A stretch of 36,440 nt of DNA from Gyrodactylus bullatarudis (GCA_012064415.1 SSNU01000576.1:22775-59214), one strand, 5' to 3'. Positions 24,701 to 29,662 are shown, counted from the first letter of the stretch. Program-made: numbers and translations. Notes: generated by a model from the sequence alone, not told the origin.

Positions 24701-26919
24701 GAATGATTTGAGGGATAAAACTTTGTTTTTTATGTAGTTTCTTTGTAAAAACAATTAAGAAAATATATTACATTCCTGACCTCTTCTCTGTACACAAAGG
24801 TAAAGGGATAGTTTTAATGTATAAGGAAGATTATTATAAGGCAGGGTTAGATTACATAATTTAGCGAAGTGGTTAATTGATGTATTGAAACCAATACATA
24901 CATATTATGCTAAATATGTTGTCAAAGATACATTCGCTTTTGTAGATAGAATTAAGGATTTAAATATTGGTTTAAATGAAATGATTTCATTAGATGTAAG
25001 CTCTTTATTTCCTAGTATACCTATTGAGGAGACATTATCTGTTATTAAATCTTTCATTGATGAACACGAAGGTTTTGAAATGCAAAGTAATGAGATCACT
25101 GATCTCATTAGGATCTGTTGTACAAACGTTCCGTTATCATTTCAAAACAAAGTATTCATCCAGAAAGATGGAATAGCTATGGGTTCACCTCTTAGTCCTC
25201 TTTTAGCAGACATCTTCCTAGGTTGGTTAGAATTAAATAAAATGTCTGAAACAATCAATTCTTACACTGATGTTTACATCAGATATGTTGATGACACTTT
25301 TATTTTAATGAAGCCTAACGTATCAGTAGATGATTTTTTCTCCAAGATGAATTCGTTTCATCCGAATATAGTTTTTACTATGGAAAGAGAATCTAATGGT
25401 ATCTTGAGTTTCTTAGATGTCAAATTGACTAGAAGAGAAGATGGATCAATTCTGAGAAATATTTATAAGAAGAAGACTGACACCGGGAAGTATCTACATT
25501 ATGCTAGTTTCAGTCCTATTTCTCATAAAGTTGGCTTAGTAATTGGTCTAAGTAAGAGGATAAGAAAGATAGCAAGCCCTGAGGAATGGTCTAACGAAAT
25601 AGAGAACGTGAAGTTAAGTCTGAAGGAAAATGGTTATCCTGGTAAATTTGTTGACAAATTCATGAATGTATCTATGGATAGAAATGAGGTTGTCGAAACA
25701 GATGAATTGGAGAAAACAACTATTTTTATGAAGCTTAACTTCAAAGGTGATGGGTTCAGCAATGACATTAGAAGAAGGCTAAATGATCTCATCAATCAAC
25801 ATTATAATAACATACAATTGAAAATTGTATTTAAAACTCAGAGATTGTTTAGTTTAATTCATAAGGATTTACTGAAGCCAGAGGAGAAAACTCTATTAGT
25901 TTACAAATTCCAATGTGATTGTGGAGCCTCGTATATAGGTAGAACGATTAGGAAATTATCTACACGAGCGGAGGATCATCTGAAGAAGGATACTGCGGTT
26001 ACAAGGCATCTTAAACAAGAAGATCATACAGCTTCAATTTCAAATTTTTCCGTTTTATACAAAAACCCTAATGACGACAGCATAGATGTATGGGTGAAAG
26101 AGAAATTTCTTATTAACCTATATAAACCTAATCTATGTGTTCAGAAAAATTATTCCTATAATCTTCAACTCCCTTGGCCTATGTGAGCTTTTTCACTTTT
26201 CTCTCCACTGTTGCTATTTATTGGAGAGTTTTGGTGTTTTTTCAGCTTGCATTTTATTATTATTTTCTTTGACTTTACTATTTCTTTCATGATTTGTAAA
26301 ATATTATCTTGAATGAATTCTTAACTTATATCATTTTTGAAGAATTACCACTGATGATGCTTCAAGAAATGTACATTTGGTTTTAATATATCTTTTTTCA
26401 ATTTTCTAAATTACAAAGTTTTATCCTCCAACATTAAATTTGAATCAAAACGTTTACTTCTTACTTAGATATCCTGGAGTCTGTTGAACAACTCAGAAAT
26501 TTCCTCTCTAAAGCCCCATAATATCCTTGGCAATTGTGTAAGTCTCCCTTGAGAAACAATTTATGCATAATTCAAATAAAATCATGTTTCTTAGATTAAT
26601 CTGGATCCAGTAAAATGTGAAAATGTAAGTTGAAAATTTTACATTTTTCACTTTTCAAATACTCGAAAAAGTCTATTTGTTCTAGTCTAAGAAGCTCGAA
26701 TTATCCTTTGTAAAGACGAGTTCAGTTCTCATTGATCAGCTGAGAGAGGATGAAACCTGTTGGTTTAATGGAAATATCAAAACAATCACCAATCCCTTTG
26801 ACATTCCGGTAGTTGAAGTGAAATCAGTCCTCTTCACCTATGACCAGAAAAATAATGAATTAATCAAGCATTTATCGCATAACCAACACAAGCAGCAAAA
26901 CACTATCCTCAATAATTGA
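2992..26919 (+). CDS. FERM - CRIB-like - tandem SPRY gene, whole span (17 exons)
   Basis: The exons, each listed separately, join with matching phases into 4134 nt encoding 1377 residues. In order the product has an acidic/Asn-rich N-terminus, FERM F1 (about 71-165), F2 (about 170-291), an insertion (292-404), F3 (about 405-490), a Ser/Asn-rich linker, a degenerate CRIB-like motif (about 820-832), SPRY 1 (about 896-1065), SPRY 2 (about 1101-1260) and a short tail. FERM domains bind membrane phosphoinositides and the tails of membrane proteins; SPRY domains bind proteins. A FERM protein with tandem SPRYs is not a family I know. The alternative is two adjacent genes split within the 17829-19228 intron. 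No in-frame stop or obvious new start supports that split, but no transcript evidence is available here. Exons in large introns may have been missed. Confidence 0.6.
3777..5013. other. Intron 1 of the FERM-SPRY gene
   Basis: It starts GTAAGT and ends TTTTCTAG. It contains the right arm of the long inverted repeat (4397-4602). The tail of that arm (to about 4690) weakly resembles the region near 1375-1400, and a further fragment sharing CTGCAAGTGTAAAT lies near 4835. No exon is visible. Confidence 0.75.
4397..4602 (-). repeat. Right arm of the inverted repeat, partner 1600-1800
   Basis: This is the reverse complement of 1600-1800 with only scattered mismatches and one-base length changes in homopolymers. 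It begins ATCGATAAAAGATATCC and ends around TTGCAATAACATTTTTAAAA. It lies inside intron 1. Confidence 0.85.
5014..5101 (+). CDS. FERM-SPRY gene exon 2: end of F2 lobe
   Basis: One base completes the split Cys codon, then 29 codons read GISHEEAMNRFLDICRRMAT and onward to EFILK. This matches the end of the F2 lobe in band 4.1 proteins, where MTPAQADLEFLENAKKLSMY leads into the F3 domain. The acceptor is CTTTTCTAG and the donor AAA|GTGAGT, phase 0. Confidence 0.88.
5102..6031. other. Intron 2 of the FERM-SPRY gene
   Basis: AT-rich, no exon visible. Its 3' part (about 5905-5985) carries one copy of a dispersed repeat whose core is TTTGAACTTTGAGTCGAAAA, followed by TTTTTGTTGA. Confidence 0.6.
6032..6254 (+). 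CDS. FERM-SPRY gene exon 3: insertion between F2 and F3
   Basis: The exon encodes residues 292-365 and part of the next codon, starting DITMEEIDENNKINRS. It is in phase with exon 2 (AG|GAT) and exon 4 (TTTT|GTGAGT). Its sequence is polar, with basic stretches (EKRRVPARK, MLRRCH) followed by acidic ones (PDEDIYEER). It has no counterpart in ordinary FERM domains, where F2 passes straight into F3. I do not recognise a domain in it. A possible role as a regulatory loop is only a guess. Confidence 0.78.
6645..6922 (+). CDS. FERM-SPRY gene exon 4: F3 (PH-like) lobe, first part
   Basis: After about 38 polar residues that continue the insertion, DLQTIKMGICPTGIRIFRG, then LKIIQLPWHRVISIGYRRKL and FSIIAFKPN follow. 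This is the F3 signature of band 4.1 family proteins (VDIILGVCSSGLLVY, INRFPWPKVLKISYKRSSF, IKIRPG). The Trp in the LPW turn and the basic YRRK strand are kept. The acceptor TTTTTTTAG gives the phase required by exon 3; the donor is CAG|GTAAGG, phase 0. Confidence 0.92.
6923..7696. other. Intron 4 of the FERM-SPRY gene
   Basis: It starts GTAAGG and ends ATCCCAG. No exon, RNA gene or clear repeat is visible within it. Confidence 0.6.
7697..7788 (+). CDS. FERM-SPRY gene exon 5: end of F3 lobe
   Basis: KERVKYICKCSSKTQAFRIY followed by DLSKHNHTFIQ matches the final strand and helix of F3 in band 4.1 proteins ([20 protein letters not shown] then HHTFFR). The HNHTF motif at the end of the C-terminal helix is typical. 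Phase 0 in, phase 2 out, with donor CCA|GTGAGT. Confidence 0.9.
7789..9547. other. Intron 5 of the FERM-SPRY gene
   Basis: No exon is visible. The part from about 8400 to 9080 is filled with a diverged repeat family that recurs at 11203-11790 and 12335-12372. One copy of the TTTGAACTTTGAGT-type core lies near 8655-8745, and the word AGTTTTATGTAAAGCTAGTT lies near 8427. Confidence 0.6.
9548..9793 (+). CDS. FERM-SPRY gene exon 6: polar linker
   Basis: It completes the Gln codon split by exon 5 and encodes about 82 residues beginning KNLSPQSLEHRNLANLL, rich in Ser, Asn and Arg (RSRSTGDNLKSEP). No domain is recognised; it looks like the flexible region after a FERM domain. Acceptor TTTTTATAG; donor ACTTT|GTAAGT, phase 2. 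Confidence 0.78.
9794..13517. other. Intron 6 of the FERM-SPRY gene (3.7 kb)
   Basis: No exon is recognised. It holds a second block of the dispersed repeat family (11203-11790), including an inverted pair at 11431-11511 and 11688-11766, and a reverse copy near 12335-12372. A small exon could be hidden here, but the flanking phases already agree without one. Confidence 0.55.
11203..11790. repeat. Repeat block with internal inverted arms
   Basis: 11203-11262 is a direct copy of about 8418-8480 (AGTTTTATGTAAAGCTAGTT and onward). Inside the block, 11431-11511 and 11688-11766 are reverse complements of each other over about 80 bases, with landmarks TTTGAACTTTGAGTTGATAA and GATCACTCTCTGACTTTTAA. 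The middle part resembles 8520-8580 and 8820-8880. This looks like a fold-back, non-autonomous element. Confidence 0.75.
13518..13876 (+). CDS. FERM-SPRY gene exon 7: Ser/Thr/Asn-rich linker
   Basis: About 119 residues, including CSHLQTINKNEKANLKTN, FDEITQMTLNKYSIYNSSDT and DSFVNEDTLDVENLSLCS. The acceptor giving the required phase is CTATTAAG at 13517 (or 13520, also in phase); the AG at 13491 would run into a stop in the needed frame. The donor is TCAG|GTTAGT, leaving one base. No domain is recognised. Confidence 0.7.
14560..14740 (-). mobile_element. Penelope-like element terminus, fragment (copy D)
   Basis: On the minus strand it reads ACCACTGATGATGTTTCGTG then AAATGG, preceded by TTTTAAAAG. 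This is the same conserved terminal block as in the PLE copies at 26320-26400, 32489-32740, 33891-34090 and 36229-36440. The palindromic piece that should follow GAAA is missing, so it is degenerate. No reading frame remains. Confidence 0.6.
14741..15089. repeat. Near-perfect long hairpin element (123-bp arms)
   Basis: 14741-14863 and 14967-15089 are reverse complements with only a few differences, all near the outer ends, separated by about 103 bases. Landmarks are AATCGCCCATCGATATGAAA and TTTCGCTTCAAAATACCTTT. The high arm identity means the element is young or kept similar by gene conversion. It resembles a hairpin MITE. If transcribed with the intron it would form a long double-stranded RNA. 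Confidence 0.9.
15476..15933 (+). CDS. FERM-SPRY gene exon 8: basic linker and CRIB-like motif
   Basis: It encodes residues 691-843. A Ser/Asn-rich first half is followed by a very basic stretch (RSDRSRREPKNDKRRRT), then ISSPIDGTFVHVNSF near residues 820-834. The latter resembles the Cdc42/Rac-binding CRIB motif (I-S-x-P-x2-F-x-H-x2-H-V-G) but is one residue short and lacks the first His and the final Gly. Functional GTPase binding is therefore doubtful. Acceptor ATTTCAG, phase 1 in; donor GACAAG|GTACGA, phase 0. Confidence 0.78.
15934..17672. other. Intron 8 of the FERM-SPRY gene
   Basis: It contains a fold-back element with 109-base arms (15975-16084 and 16595-16703). Further degenerate pieces of the arm sequence lie between them, for example near 16450-16510. 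No exon is visible. Confidence 0.65.
15975..16703. repeat. Inverted repeat (fold-back) element in intron 8
   Basis: 15975-16084 and 16595-16703 are reverse complements with few mismatches. Landmarks are TTAAGACTAACGGAATAGTT and TTCAGCTATAAAATATAGTT. The 510-base spacer is non-coding and includes diverged partial copies of the arm (GGTAACAAGTTTTACGAGCT, CTATTCAGCT). The structure suggests a non-autonomous fold-back transposon. Confidence 0.85.
17673..17828 (+). CDS. FERM-SPRY gene exon 9: linker before SPRY 1
   Basis: 52 codons, phase 0 at both ends: ALDLNIDNSNRSHAILDSKM followed by SGISKQESINFVRISSRDC and Ser-rich residues. The acceptor is TTTTTTAAAG and the donor AACTCT|GTAAGT. No domain is recognised. 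This is the last exon before the first SPRY exon, so it decides whether the FERM and SPRY halves are one gene. Confidence 0.72.
17829..19228. other. Intron 9 of the FERM-SPRY gene
   Basis: No exon, stop-bearing last exon or new first exon is recognisable. If the FERM and SPRY halves were separate genes, a terminator and a promoter would have to lie here. A segment near 18600-18660 shares diverged words (GGACCGATAGGAAT, AGAAAGCGAAGAAGA) with 19565-19740. Confidence 0.5.
19229..19384 (+). CDS. FERM-SPRY gene exon 10: SPRY 1, N-terminal part
   Basis: 52 codons, phase 0. HGCRTNIGFLLPDASSNGD followed by VKLKYSVKIKSSGSFEFGWG matches the opening strands of a SPRY domain, where a KWYYEVxI strand leads to a hydrophobic-GW-A/G segment. 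Acceptor TTCCCCAG; donor ACTATT|GTGAGT. Confidence 0.82.
19385..20144. other. Intron 10 of the FERM-SPRY gene
   Basis: AT-rich with no exon. It contains diverged words shared with the 18600 region, including GGACCAATAGGAAT. Nothing else is recognisable. Confidence 0.5.
20145..20224 (+). CDS. FERM-SPRY gene exon 11: SPRY 1, loop
   Basis: 26 codons plus two bases: NSSHDRPEEMFTMLCSTLAD, then SSSPIKG. It links the two halves of SPRY 1 in correct phase (0 in, 2 out). Acceptor TACTTACAG; donor AAAGG|GTGAGT. On its own the sequence is not diagnostic. Confidence 0.75.
20225..21039. other. Intron 11 of the FERM-SPRY gene
   Basis: AT-rich, no exon accepted. A stretch after TTTTTCAG at 20886 is open for a short distance but does not fit the phase and lacks a usable donor. 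Confidence 0.5.
21040..21418 (+). CDS. FERM-SPRY gene exon 12: SPRY 1, C-terminal part
   Basis: NDVITCVLSG, then ITWYLNGLECFKSYLFKDAS, then GFFPMVYLKGSKVNLNLN matches the second half of a SPRY domain (GDVIGC-LD, -F-LNG-LG-AF, -PAVSL--G--V-LNFG). A non-SPRY tail follows, with the near-repeat DWIFNPFEDWIFKAHSLS and then LKRVNDNPVRLKENKPT. Phase 2 in (GG|C), phase 0 out at ACT|GTAAGA. Confidence 0.88.
21419..22419. other. Intron 12 of the FERM-SPRY gene
   Basis: It begins GTAAGA and ends CTCTTTTAG. No exon, RNA gene or clear repeat is seen. Confidence 0.5.
22420..22647 (+). CDS. FERM-SPRY gene exon 13: SPRY 2, N-terminal part
   Basis: 76 codons, phase 0 at both ends. LYYEIVVEKVTDKSRLIVGY followed by GLDDVSFGLFFDNSKGKL has the strand pattern of a SPRY opening (WYYEV---, I-VG-A, DD-S-GFDG---). 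The donor GAG|GTTTGT is weaker than most, but the next exon joins in phase and completes the domain. Confidence 0.85.
22853..23125 (+). CDS. FERM-SPRY gene exon 14: SPRY 2, C-terminal part
   Basis: 91 codons, phase 0. NDRVGCFIKAKDETFNWSLN followed by GRLLLDPW resembles the SPRY motif D-VGC-ID----T--FTLNG--LL, closest in feel to the ryanodine-receptor SPRYs. FPIYPALTLFDATVSLEVDN supplies the final strands. Acceptor TTGATTTCAG; donor CCATCA|GTAAGA. The resemblance to ryanodine receptors covers only this domain and does not make this a channel. Confidence 0.88.
23335..23460 (+). repeat. Dispersed repeat copy, partner 1895-2020
   Basis: It matches the reverse complement of 1895-2020 (GTTTCAGGTTCAGC, TTGCGCGTAA, GTGTAAGGTCTATTCGAG) with indels. 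It is followed directly by a short run of TTA/ATT triplets (about 23455-23472), which may be a simple-repeat tail or the target of the mariner insertion next to it. Confidence 0.7.
23471..24000 (-). mobile_element. mariner-family transposon remnant, 3' part
   Basis: On the minus strand 23551-23855 reads QDNTKSHFGKEIKSFFQEEH, then LYLAPSDNPQFKSLRPFL and FDEFFAYGIRKLQI, then ETCLYSSGNYF. This is the C-terminal catalytic half of a mariner transposase (QDNARPH, LAPSDYHLF and the final GI-KL--RW--C---G-YF). Both Asp residues of the QDN and PSD motifs are present. A TAG replaces the expected Trp codon of the final motif. The outer end TAGGTAGTGCGATAAGTAAT after 23470 resembles a mariner terminal inverted repeat. 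The 5' half of the transposase is not recognisable. Confidence 0.82.
24385..24435 (-). repeat. tRNA-derived SINE-like fragment
   Basis: On the minus strand a good RNA polymerase III B box (GGTTCAAATCC, 24392-24402) follows an A-box-like word (TGGACGAGTGG, 24419-24429) after 16 bases. That spacing is too short for an intact tRNA, and no full cloverleaf could be drawn. A decayed tRNA-derived SINE head or tRNA pseudogene fits best. Confidence 0.45.
24840..26186 (+). CDS. PLE reverse transcriptase - GIY-YIG endonuclease, partial
   Basis: Open from about 24840 (after TAA at 24837). The first residues GRVRLHNLAKWLIDVLKPIH already match PLE RT; the first start-like codon is TTG at 24885. Motifs in order are VVKDTFAFVDRI, SLDVSSLFPSIPI (first Asp), AMGSPLSPLLADIFL, YIRYVDDTFIL (catalytic YVDD), SFLDVKL, then the C-terminal endonuclease YKFQCDCGASYIGRT with STR and a later Glu in VKEKFLI. 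The RT core and endonuclease are intact, but the N-terminal region is missing. PLEs prime reverse transcription at a nick made by this endonuclease. The protein ends at TGA 26184-26186. Confidence 0.93.
   Translation, partial: GRVRLHNLAKWLIDVLKPIHTYYAKYVVKDTFAFVDRIKDLNIGLNEMISLDVSSLFPSIPIEETLSVIKSFIDEHEGFEMQSNEITDLIRICCTNVPLSFQNKVFIQKDGIAMGSPLSPLLADIFLGWLELNKMSETINSYTDVYIRYVDDTFILMKPNVSVDDFFSKMNSFHPNIVFTMERESNGILSFLDVKLTRREDGSILRNIYKKKTDTGKYLHYASFSPISHKVGLVIGLSKRIRKIASPEEWSNEIENVKLSLKENGYPGKFVDKFMNVSMDRNEVVETDELEKTTIFMKLNFKGDGFSNDIRRRLNDLINQHYNNIQLKIVFKTQRLFSLIHKDLLKPEEKTLLVYKFQCDCGASYIGRTIRKLSTRAEDHLKKDTAVTRHLKQEDHTASISNFSVLYKNPNDDSIDVWVKEKFLINLYKPNLCVQKNYSYNLQLPWPM
26201..26228 (+). other. 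Conserved 7-bp hairpin just after the PLE stop codon
   Basis: CTCTCCA at 26201-26207 pairs with TGGAGAG at 26222-26228 around a 14-base loop, 14 bases after the stop. The same stem and nearly the same loop occur in copy B at 33365-33392. It may be an RNA element of the retroelement transcript; the function is unknown. Confidence 0.6.
26347..26381 (+). ncRNA. Hammerhead-like ribozyme motif, PLE copy A
   Basis: ACCA (26347-26350), CTGATGA (26351-26357), an 8-base stem II region, GAAA (26366-26369), palindromic TGTACAT, T, then TGGT (26378-26381). ACCA pairs with TGGT as stem I, and A69-T76, T70-A75, G71-C74 form a short stem III with a 2-base loop (positions 26369-26376). The core CTGATGA/GAAA and stem order fit a type I hammerhead, as known from Penelope-like elements. 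Stem II is weak (two pairs and an extra base before GAAA). Predicted cleavage lies after 26377. Confidence 0.6.
26469..26537 (+). CDS. FERM-SPRY gene exon 15
   Basis: 23 codons, ISWSLLNNSEISSLKPHNIL followed by GNC. Acceptor CTTACTTAG and donor TGT|GTAAGT, phase 0 at both ends, in frame with exon 14. No domain. It lies 49 bases after the estimated PLE end. Confidence 0.75.
26595..26624 (+). CDS. FERM-SPRY gene exon 16 (30-nt microexon)
   Basis: Ten codons, INLDPVKCEN, between a good acceptor (GTTTCTTAG) and a consensus donor (AAT|GTAAGT), phase 0 both sides. The flanking introns are 57 and 61 nt. Skipping it would also keep the frame, so it could be alternatively spliced. Confidence 0.65.
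26686..26919 (+). CDS. FERM-SPRY gene exon 17: C-terminus and stop
   Basis: 77 codons and TGA. SKKLELSFVKTSSVLIDQLR followed by WFNGNIKTITNPFDIPVVEV resembles the exit strand of a beta-sandwich and may complete a SPRY-like fold, but is not diagnostic. The tail HLSHNQHKQQNTILNN is polar. Acceptor TTGTTCTAG. No clear AATAAA follows before the next gene. Confidence 0.82.
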   Translation, partial: SKKLELSFVKTSSVLIDQLREDETCWFNGNIKTITNPFDIPVVEVKSVLFTYDQKNNELIKHLSHNQHKQQNTILNN

Positions 26920-27445
26920 TAATTTGAAGAGAATGAGCTTTTTATAAAAAACCGACAATCAAACTTTAAGAAATTTGCACATCTGTATCAGCCTCAGAGT
27001 ATCCTGTGTGAACCAACGAGATTTTTTAAATAACTTTTTCTTGATTTCCTTTTTGCTATAAAAACGATTTAATAATTTTATCATTATAAAAGAAATCATG
27101 ACTACTTCTTTTACTTAATCTTTGATGATTTTTTTTAAGAATTCAATGAATCTTTTATTAAAGGATAAATTCGCTTTTTCGTTAGCAAGTGAAATTATTT
27201 AATTTTAGATCCTCGATTTTGGGAATTATCTTAGAGAATCCTTTTAATCTAAAATTTAGATTCTATATGCATGAGATTCTCTTTGAAAAATTTCAAATTG
27301 AAACTTGCAATCGAACAGTTAGAAATGTCACCACTCAGCTCATTATTTTAATTTCAAGTTGAAATTTTCAAATATGTACATAAGATTTCTTTTTTGTTTA
27401 AATTTTCAAATTTATTGAATCTACTTGTTTTGTTGAATCTCAATT
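26920..27445. other. Intergenic gap between the SPRY gene and myotubularin
   Basis: 526 bases of AT-rich DNA must hold the 3' UTR of one gene and the promoter of the next. No AATAAA is present in the expected place and no promoter motif stands out. A TGA lies in frame shortly upstream of the myotubularin ATG. Confidence 0.5.
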
Positions 27446-29312
27446 ATGATTAAAGAACTAGACAGTACGTCTCTTCATGAAGGAGAGATCATTATTGAAC
27501 CAATTTGCTGTGCTTCTTATATTCTTCCTATATCTGGTGATTTAAAATCTGTACAGTTGACTGTAGGTTTATATTTTTAATCTGCTTTAGGTCACTAATT
27601 TTCGTCTTTTAATAAAAGAAAATGACAGTGGAACCGAACAAAACAAAAAGTCTCGATCATATCCGATATTCACCTCGGTTACTCTGGGTGTTATGCATTC
27701 AATCGTATCCAAGGTCAGTCAAAGATCAGATGGAATGAGTCTTCACATTGTCTGCAAGGATTTTCGTGATCTCAAATTCACAATGACGGACGTTGAGAAT
27801 GGTCAGAAGCTCGTCAACAACCTCAAGCATTTTTCAACTCCAAATCTAAACAATGAAATTCTCTACGCCTACATATTTGGCAATGTCTTGAGGAAGCAAT
27901 TGAAAAACGAAAAAGATTTTGGCTGGAATGTCTACGATCCCCATGAGGAATTTAATCGTCAAAACATCTTTACCAGCGGCTGGAAGGAATCTGATATTAA
28001 TGCTGAATTCAAGTTGTGCGATACATATCCCTCTCTAATTGCAGTGCCTAATGAAGTAACTCATGATAGTCTGTTGAGAGAATGCTCAACGCATCGAAGC
28101 AAAGGTAGAATTCCTGTCTTGAGTTGGCTTCATCCTGAAAGTAAAGCTTCCTTGACAAGAGCTAGTCAACCATTGGTTGGTCTACAAGGAAAACGATGTG
28201 AAGCTGACGAAAAATTGATCGGTTACATAAGAACAGCCAATGCAAATGCTAACTGCTTACTCATCTTCGATGCTAGGCCCCAGGTTAATGCAGTTGCTAA
28301 CAAGGGACGAGGTGGAGGCATTGAGAATCCTGCCTACTACGAAAAAGTTCAGTACATTTTTCTGAACATAAAGAATATTCACTCGATGCGTTCATCGCAG
28401 ACCAAGATCTTTGAAAGTTGCTTCCCAAAGCCTGACGATTCGCGTTGGTTCAAAGCCATTTCTGATTCTAAATGGTTGTATCACTTGAAACAAATCATTT
28501 TTGCTGCTGTCAGTGTTTCTGATAAAATTGAAAATCACAAAACTTCGATATTAATTCATTGCTCCGACGGCTGGGATAGGACATCACAGATAACTTCCCT
28601 TGCCATGTTAATGCTGGATCCGTACTACAGAACAATAAAAGGCTTCCAAGTGCTCATCGAGAAGGAATGGATTTCCTTTGGTCATAAATTCATCCAGAGA
28701 ACTGGGGGCTTAGCTGACGGTGGCAATATTATAATGCCAGATGGTGCCCAGGTCGTCAACAGTCCAACCAATCAGCAAAAGAAGCCGACCAATCCTGAAG
28801 AGAGATCGCCAGTCTTTTTACAATTTCTCGATTGCGTTTGGCAAATTATTCAACAATTTCCTCATTCATTCGAATTCAATGATCGCCTGTTGATCACAAT
28901 CCTTGATGAGTTGTACGCTGGACGATTTGGCACATTTCTCTTTGACAATCAATTTCAAGCTACAAATAATCAAGTTAAACAACACACGATATCCCTCTGG
29001 TTTTATGTGAACCAGAATTTGTTAAACTACAAGAATCCCCTCTACACTCCGGCAGAGACTAGTGGACATCGTGTCATATTCCCACAGCATGCCTTGGCCC
29101 AGCTGTCCCTATGGAAGACCTACTATCTTCGCTGGCATCATGCAATGCAGTATCAAGACCCGGTCATCCTCCGGGATCGTCTTCTCACTGAGGTTATGGA
29201 TAAATTTCGCGAATTAACTGCCTTCTCAAAGAAGGACATCCCTGTTGAGAATAAGACTGAAGGCAAGTCTCCCCAGATTCCTTCGATAGATGACTTTGAA
29301 GTTAAAGCATAG
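27446..29312 (+). CDS. Myotubularin-family phosphoinositide 3-phosphatase (MTM1/MTMR1/MTMR2 group)
   Basis: Two exons, 27446-27562 and 27591-29312, give 612 residues, close to the family length of about 600. The product removes the 3-phosphate from PI3P and PI(3,5)P2 on endosomal membranes. The N-terminal PH-GRAM domain shows ASYILPISGDLKSVQLTVTN and FTSVTLGVMHSIVSKV. The catalytic domain has FDARPQVNAVANKGRGGG, then HCSDGWDRTSQ with the CX5R residues Cys363 and Arg369 intact. WISFGHKF, SPVFLQFLDCVWQ and FGTFLFDNQFQ follow, matching MTM1/MTMR2. The loop that reads GHGDKNH in vertebrate members is replaced by a longer one (GGLADGGNIIMPDGAQVV). The C-terminal coiled coil is short or absent. The ATG is preceded in frame by TGA. 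Likely active. Confidence 0.95.
27563..27590 (+). other. 28-nt intron in the myotubularin gene
   Basis: GTAGGTTTA...CTGCTTTAG is 28 nt. Splicing joins SVQLT to VTNFRLLIKE, restoring the conserved GRAM strand LTVTNYRLYF of the family. Without splicing the frame stops at TAA inside the intron. Using GT four bases downstream would create a stop, so the 28-nt solution is the only one that fits. Confidence 0.88.
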
Positions 29313-29545
29313 ACGTTCCTTTTTTCCACTTTCATTTCTTTTGGTTTATTATTGATTTTTTTGTATTGTCAAATATTTTTAATTACCTTAAAAGTGATTT
29401 TTCATTTGAAAGAAGACACAAACAGATGTGTAATCGATCTTGGAGAGACACACACACATTCAAGACTGAGAAGCAATTTTTTGCTTTCCATTTTGAAAAA
29501 AAGTCAGGCTGAATGAGTTTCATTTTCTATGCAATTGAATTTTTA

Positions 29546-29551
29546 AATAAA
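29546..29551 (+). terminator. Candidate poly(A) signal AATAAA for myotubularin
   Basis: The hexamer lies 234 bases after the stop codon at 29310-29312, the first exact AATAAA downstream. In such AT-rich DNA it could also occur by chance. Confidence 0.4.
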
Positions 29552-29662
29552 AACGAATTAATTTCATAAGAAATCTTTTTCAAACAACACCGAAAAATGT
29601 TTATCCTAATCACTTCCTTTCCAACCCATAGTATAAGTCATACATGTAAAAATTTGAGCTTA

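Larger units (their letters stand above)
24790..26420 (+). mobile_element. Penelope-like retroelement, copy A (5'-truncated)
   Basis: It contains the reverse transcriptase and GIY-YIG frame, then a 3' region with a 7-bp hairpin and a hammerhead-like motif. Upstream of the main frame, ATAGTTTTAATGTATAAGGA encodes IVLMYKED, a PLE-type N-terminal motif in another frame, so the 5' part has an internal deletion. The 3' end near 26420 is set by comparison with the other copies. It sits in intron 14 in the sense orientation of the host gene. Confidence 0.9.
23126..26468. other. Intron 14 of the FERM-SPRY gene (3.3 kb), transposon-filled
   Basis: In order it holds a dispersed repeat copy (23335-23460), a mariner remnant (23471-24000), a tRNA-derived SINE-like piece (about 24385-24435) and a Penelope-like element (about 24790-26420). 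The flanking exons are both phase 0, so none of these elements is needed to keep the frame. Confidence 0.75.
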
